Origin: Clostridia bacterium
Lineage (GTDB): Bacteria; Bacillota; Clostridia; Oscillospirales; RGIG577
Assembly (NCBI GenBank): GCA_017419325.1
Contig: JAFOLN010000157.1
Location: 1-7,256, forward strand
Reading direction: 5' to 3'
Length of the DNA stretch: 7,256 bases
This document shows positions 5,243 to 7,256 of the stretch, piece by piece (the first letter of the stretch is position 1; each line of letters opens with the position of its first letter). Made by a program: the position numbers and the translations under genes. The notes under the pieces are model-generated. The model was not told where the DNA came from, searched no databases, and saw nothing but the letters and a program-made list of their open reading frames with translations.

Positions 5243-5854
5243 TTGAACACGGGCGAAAACAGAATATTGAATCCCGAGGCCGATGAAATAAGCATCATAA
5301 AACAGGTGCTTGGCGGCGACGCGGACGCTTTTGAACATATCGTCAAAAAGTATGAGAAAAAAGTGTACAACCTCGCACTGAGATACCTTAAGAACCGGGA
5401 CGACGCGCTTGACCTTTCGCAGGAGGTATTCATTCAGGTATACAACAATCTCGCGCAGTTCCGCGGCGATTCCCAGTTCTCCACCTGGATATACAGGGTG
5501 ACCTACAACAAATGCGTCGATATGTTAAGAAAGACGCAGAAGCTGCGGCGCAATGTGGTAATGTCCACCGACGACGAGAACTTCTTCGAGACCCGCGACC
5601 GCAGGGCCTCCATCGAGGAGGACTACGAGGGACGCGAAACGCTCGTCACCGTTATGAAGATAATCGACACGCTGCCCTCCGAGCAGCGCGACGTTGTGAT
5701 TCTAAGATACATAAAGGATCTGAGCTATTCGCAGATAGCGGACGTTCTTGAACTAGCGGAGGGCACCGTAAAATCGCGCCTCAACCGCGCAAGATTAAAA
5801 ATTAAAGAACAATTAAAAGAAAGCGGAACAAACGTGAACGCTTTATCGTCATAA
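5243..5854 (+). CDS. ECF-family RNA polymerase sigma factor (sigma-70 group 4)
   Basis: This sigma factor directs RNA polymerase to a dedicated stress regulon and is released when its anti-sigma partner is inactivated. The 203-residue protein has only the two ECF domains. Region 2 (about 28-98) contains DALDLSQEVFIQVYNNL and the -10-recognition/melting segment FSTWIYRVTYNKCVDMLR. After a charged linker comes region 4 (about 143-192), with LPSEQRDVVILRYIKDLSYS and the helix-turn-helix IADVLELAEGTVKSRLNRAR, which reads the -35. It starts with TTG behind an excellent ribosome binding site. The zinc-finger anti-sigma gene follows 39 nt later, so the pair is a unit. The pattern is that of the RpoE/SigW-like groups; the exact ECF subgroup cannot be set by eye. 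Confidence 0.96.
   Translation: MNTGENRILNPEADEISIIKQVLGGDADAFEHIVKKYEKKVYNLALRYLKNRDDALDLSQEVFIQVYNNLAQFRGDSQFSTWIYRVTYNKCVDMLRKTQKLRRNVVMSTDDENFFETRDRRASIEEDYEGRETLVTVMKIIDTLPSEQRDVVILRYIKDLSYSQIADVLELAEGTVKSRLNRARLKIKEQLKESGTNVNALSS
5825..5850 (+). promoter_or_regulatory. Candidate ECF-type promoter at the end of the sigma gene
   Basis: GGAAC (5825-5829) and CGTC (5847-5850) are separated by 17 nt, resembling ECF promoters (an AAC-type -35 and a CGT-type -10, usually about 16 nt apart). It would start a transcript near 5857, leading directly into the anti-sigma gene. It lies within the sigma coding sequence, and such short matches arise by chance, so this is only a candidate. Confidence 0.25.
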
Positions 5855-5876
5855 ATGACAAACGCTAAAAATCAAT

Positions 5877-5887
5877 GGGGGAGGTGA
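5877..5887 (+). promoter_or_regulatory. Shine-Dalgarno that fixes the TTG start of the anti-sigma factor
   Basis: GGGGGAGGTGA ends 6 nt before TTG at 5894. It supports the TTG start, which is needed to include the N-terminal cysteine (C3) of the zinc site. Confidence 0.85.
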
Positions 5888-5893
5888 CTTTAT

Positions 5894-7012
5894 TTGGCTT
5901 GCGAAAATTTCATAGATCTTATCTTTAAGAAGATCGACGGCGAGATTACGCCCGAAGAGGACGCCTTGCTTTCGGCACACATGAGCGAGTGCCCCGAGTG
6001 CCGCGAGGAATATGAAGAGCTCCTCTCTCTTGAAGATACTCTTTCCTCCCTTCCCGAAGAGGATGTGCCCGAGGGCTTTGCAGCCACAGTCACCGAACGC
6101 ATTAAGGCGCAGAAGCCCGTGGCCAAAACGCACAGGTTCCGTCCGTATTTTTCCGTTGCGGCGGCGTGCGTTGTACTCGTTGTAGTGCTGTTCTACAATG
6201 TGATGGACGGCACTCTCTATAAAAGCGATTCTCTCATTGACACCCGCCCCCGGACGGAGAGCGTCTCCGGGCAGGAAAGCATACAAAACAAATCCGAAGA
6301 AGCTTTTTACAGCGCCGATAGCGTCATGGAAGAAGACGCCTCAGAGGACAGTGCGCCCCAGACCATTGAAAACCCCGCTATGCCCGGCGAAAGCCCCGAG
6401 GATATAAAGTCGCCCGCGGCCGTGCAGCCGCAGCGAAACGACGGCCCCGCAAAGCCGAACGCGGGCTCTTCAAGGCCGTCCTCTCAAACCTCCACAAGAC
6501 CGCAGACGGGCGAAAGAACGTCCGCAGGCGTCACCGCGGCTCCCGAAGCCGCGGCAAATGAGGCCGCCCCGGCCGCGCCCCCGCAGACGGCGACAGAGGG
6601 CTCGGATGAATCCGCCCCGGCTGAGGCAGCGGCCGAATCCGCGATGAACGACGCGCTTCCCGAGGAAGGCGAACCTGCCGTGGGATACACCGGCTCCGCC
6701 GACCTCACCGTCATAGAGGAAGCCGAGGTGCCGCTTACCGGCTCCACGCAGTCCGTGCAGGACTATGACATCACGGAGAACGACGATTACGCCCTTATAG
6801 CCACGGTGAACATCAGCGAGATGCAGCTCATCGAAGCGCTGGACAGCATCGTATGCACCGTAAGGGAGGCAGGCGTATATGAAATGAGCGCCGCCGATTA
6901 TGAAGTATTCAAAGAGCGCCTGGAAGGGATGGGCGTGCAGCCCGAGGAAGAGCCGCTCAATCCCCAAAGCGATAAAGTAATGATAATTGCTGCCGCAAGG
7001 CCGCGCACATGA
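5894..7012 (+). CDS. Membrane-anchored zinc-finger (ZAS) anti-sigma factor with long extracytoplasmic part
   Basis: The 372-residue protein should bind and silence the sigma factor encoded just upstream. The cytoplasmic N-terminal domain (about 1-75) has the ZAS signature H29-x3-C33-x2-C36 and an upstream C3, 26 residues before the histidine. One transmembrane helix follows (about 86-103, rich in Val/Ala/Leu after a basic KTHRFR). Outside the membrane lies a low-complexity Ala/Pro/Ser/Glu linker (about 110-265), then a compact acidic C-terminal region (about 275-372: YALIATVNISEMQLIEALDS onwards) that I do not recognise and that could sense an envelope signal or a ligand. It starts with TTG behind a strong ribosome binding site. 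Release of the sigma factor could be by proteolysis or by cysteine oxidation; the sequence does not decide. Confidence 0.9.
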   Translation: MACENFIDLIFKKIDGEITPEEDALLSAHMSECPECREEYEELLSLEDTLSSLPEEDVPEGFAATVTERIKAQKPVAKTHRFRPYFSVAAACVVLVVVLFYNVMDGTLYKSDSLIDTRPRTESVSGQESIQNKSEEAFYSADSVMEEDASEDSAPQTIENPAMPGESPEDIKSPAAVQPQRNDGPAKPNAGSSRPSSQTSTRPQTGERTSAGVTAAPEAAANEAAPAAPPQTATEGSDESAPAEAAAESAMNDALPEEGEPAVGYTGSADLTVIEEAEVPLTGSTQSVQDYDITENDDYALIATVNISEMQLIEALDSIVCTVREAGVYEMSAADYEVFKERLEGMGVQPEEEPLNPQSDKVMIIAAARPRT

Positions 7013-7053
7013 CAAACGCGACGAACCCGTTTCGCCGCGTTTTGTGTTTTTTT
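7012..7053 (+). terminator. Intrinsic terminator of the dus-sigma-anti-sigma operon
   Basis: ACAAACGCGACGAA (7012-7025) pairs with TTCGCCGCGTTTTGT (7031-7045) with one bulge and one G-U, closing a short loop. A T7 tract (7047-7053) follows. It starts on the last base of the anti-sigma stop codon. Confidence 0.9.
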
Positions 7054-7056
7054 GAA

Positions 7057-7111
7057 AACCTTCTTATTTAATCCCGCATAACCCCAAGCGGGAACCGAAG
7101 TCACGGGCGCG
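7057..7111 (-). repeat. Dispersed repeat, right copy (inverted relative to 331-385)
   Basis: 7087-7111 is the exact 25-bp inverse of 331-355, and the imperfect, gap-free match extends to about 7057. Read on the minus strand it gives APVTSVPAWGYAGLNKK. A minus-strand open frame enters from 7224, passes through this copy and continues antisense into the anti-sigma gene. I see no good ribosome binding site for it and do not call it a gene. The rest of 7112-7256 shows no gene, RNA or terminator I can support. Confidence 0.78.
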
Positions 7112-7256
7112 ACAGCGCCAATTGGTGGCAAAACAGTCTTGAATGATGCCTCATAGCGAAAAGCTTCGAAGACCTGAAGAACCTGCCTCATTCCGACTAT
7201 AAATGGCGCGCTGAAACTTCGCATTAAGTAACGCCTCGCGGAAAGGGGCGCGAGCA

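Noticed and set aside
331..7111. The bracketed block as a composite transposon
   Set aside because: No transposase, integrase or target duplication is visible; the 25-bp repeats fit a dispersed intergenic family better, and the genes inside are ordinary chromosomal ones.
6898..7224. 108-codon minus-strand open frame at the right end
   Set aside because: More than 100 bases are antisense to the anti-sigma gene, and the rest crosses its terminator and a dispersed repeat; no ribosome binding site is seen.
7147..7227. Short plus-strand open stretch (AKSFEDLKNLPHSDYKW region) that looks protein-like
   Set aside because: It is preceded by a stop, has no start codon, and I cannot match it to a family; too short to call a gene remnant.
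7112..7256. Possible structured RNA (tmRNA, RNase P or SRP RNA edge) at the right end
   Set aside because: I could not find the diagnostic conserved segments of any of these RNAs.

Overview
The window looks like a chromosomal stretch from an anaerobic, GC-rich member of the Firmicutes (Clostridia), probably a gut organism. The evidence is strong GGAGG-type ribosome binding sites, two TTG starts behind near-perfect Shine-Dalgarno sequences, a rubredoxin domain, an ECF sigma/zinc-finger anti-sigma pair of the Gram-positive type, and intergenic repeats of a kind I recall (unverified) from gut Clostridia. Isoleucine is written mostly as ATA despite the high GC: I counted 13 of 19 Ile codons in birA. 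I see no phage, CRISPR or insertion-sequence genes and no tRNA or rRNA.

Layout. Positions 1-528 are non-coding: a mosaic of hairpin-rich repeat modules, a 12-bp stem hairpin and a good sigma-A-type promoter. A plus-strand block follows: a lipoprotein with two DxDxDG motifs (529-1575) and birA (1608-2585), 32 nt apart. After a branched hairpin comes a small DUF202 membrane protein (2688-3019) that is readable only with a -1 frameshift at a run of seven A. A perfect 15-bp bidirectional terminator (3019-3054) separates it from a convergent minus-strand gene (4043-3088). That gene encodes an AHL-lactonase-like metallo-beta-lactamase domain fused to a C-terminal rubredoxin, and it too is broken by one base. 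The A/T-rich gap 4044-4234 carries two divergent promoters. The second plus-strand block is dus (tRNA-dihydrouridine synthase, 4235-5224), an ECF sigma factor (5243-5854) and its membrane-anchored zinc-finger anti-sigma factor (5894-7012), closed by a terminator at 7012-7053.

How the genes fit together. birA charges biotin-dependent carboxylases or decarboxylases that lie outside the window. The sigma and anti-sigma genes form a classic envelope or redox stress module, and the tight spacing suggests cotranscription with dus. A GGAAC-N17-CGTC sequence at the end of the sigma gene is a candidate, unproven, autoregulated promoter.

The most notable items are: the two one-base frame breaks, both repairable by adding one base to a homopolymer, so sequencing error must be excluded before they are read as biology; the metallo-beta-lactamase-rubredoxin fusion without a flavodoxin domain; and a 25-bp exact inverted repeat (331-355 and 7087-7111) bracketing the whole gene block, whose flanks continue to match in one reading frame. 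I do not see a clear new defence or mobile system here.
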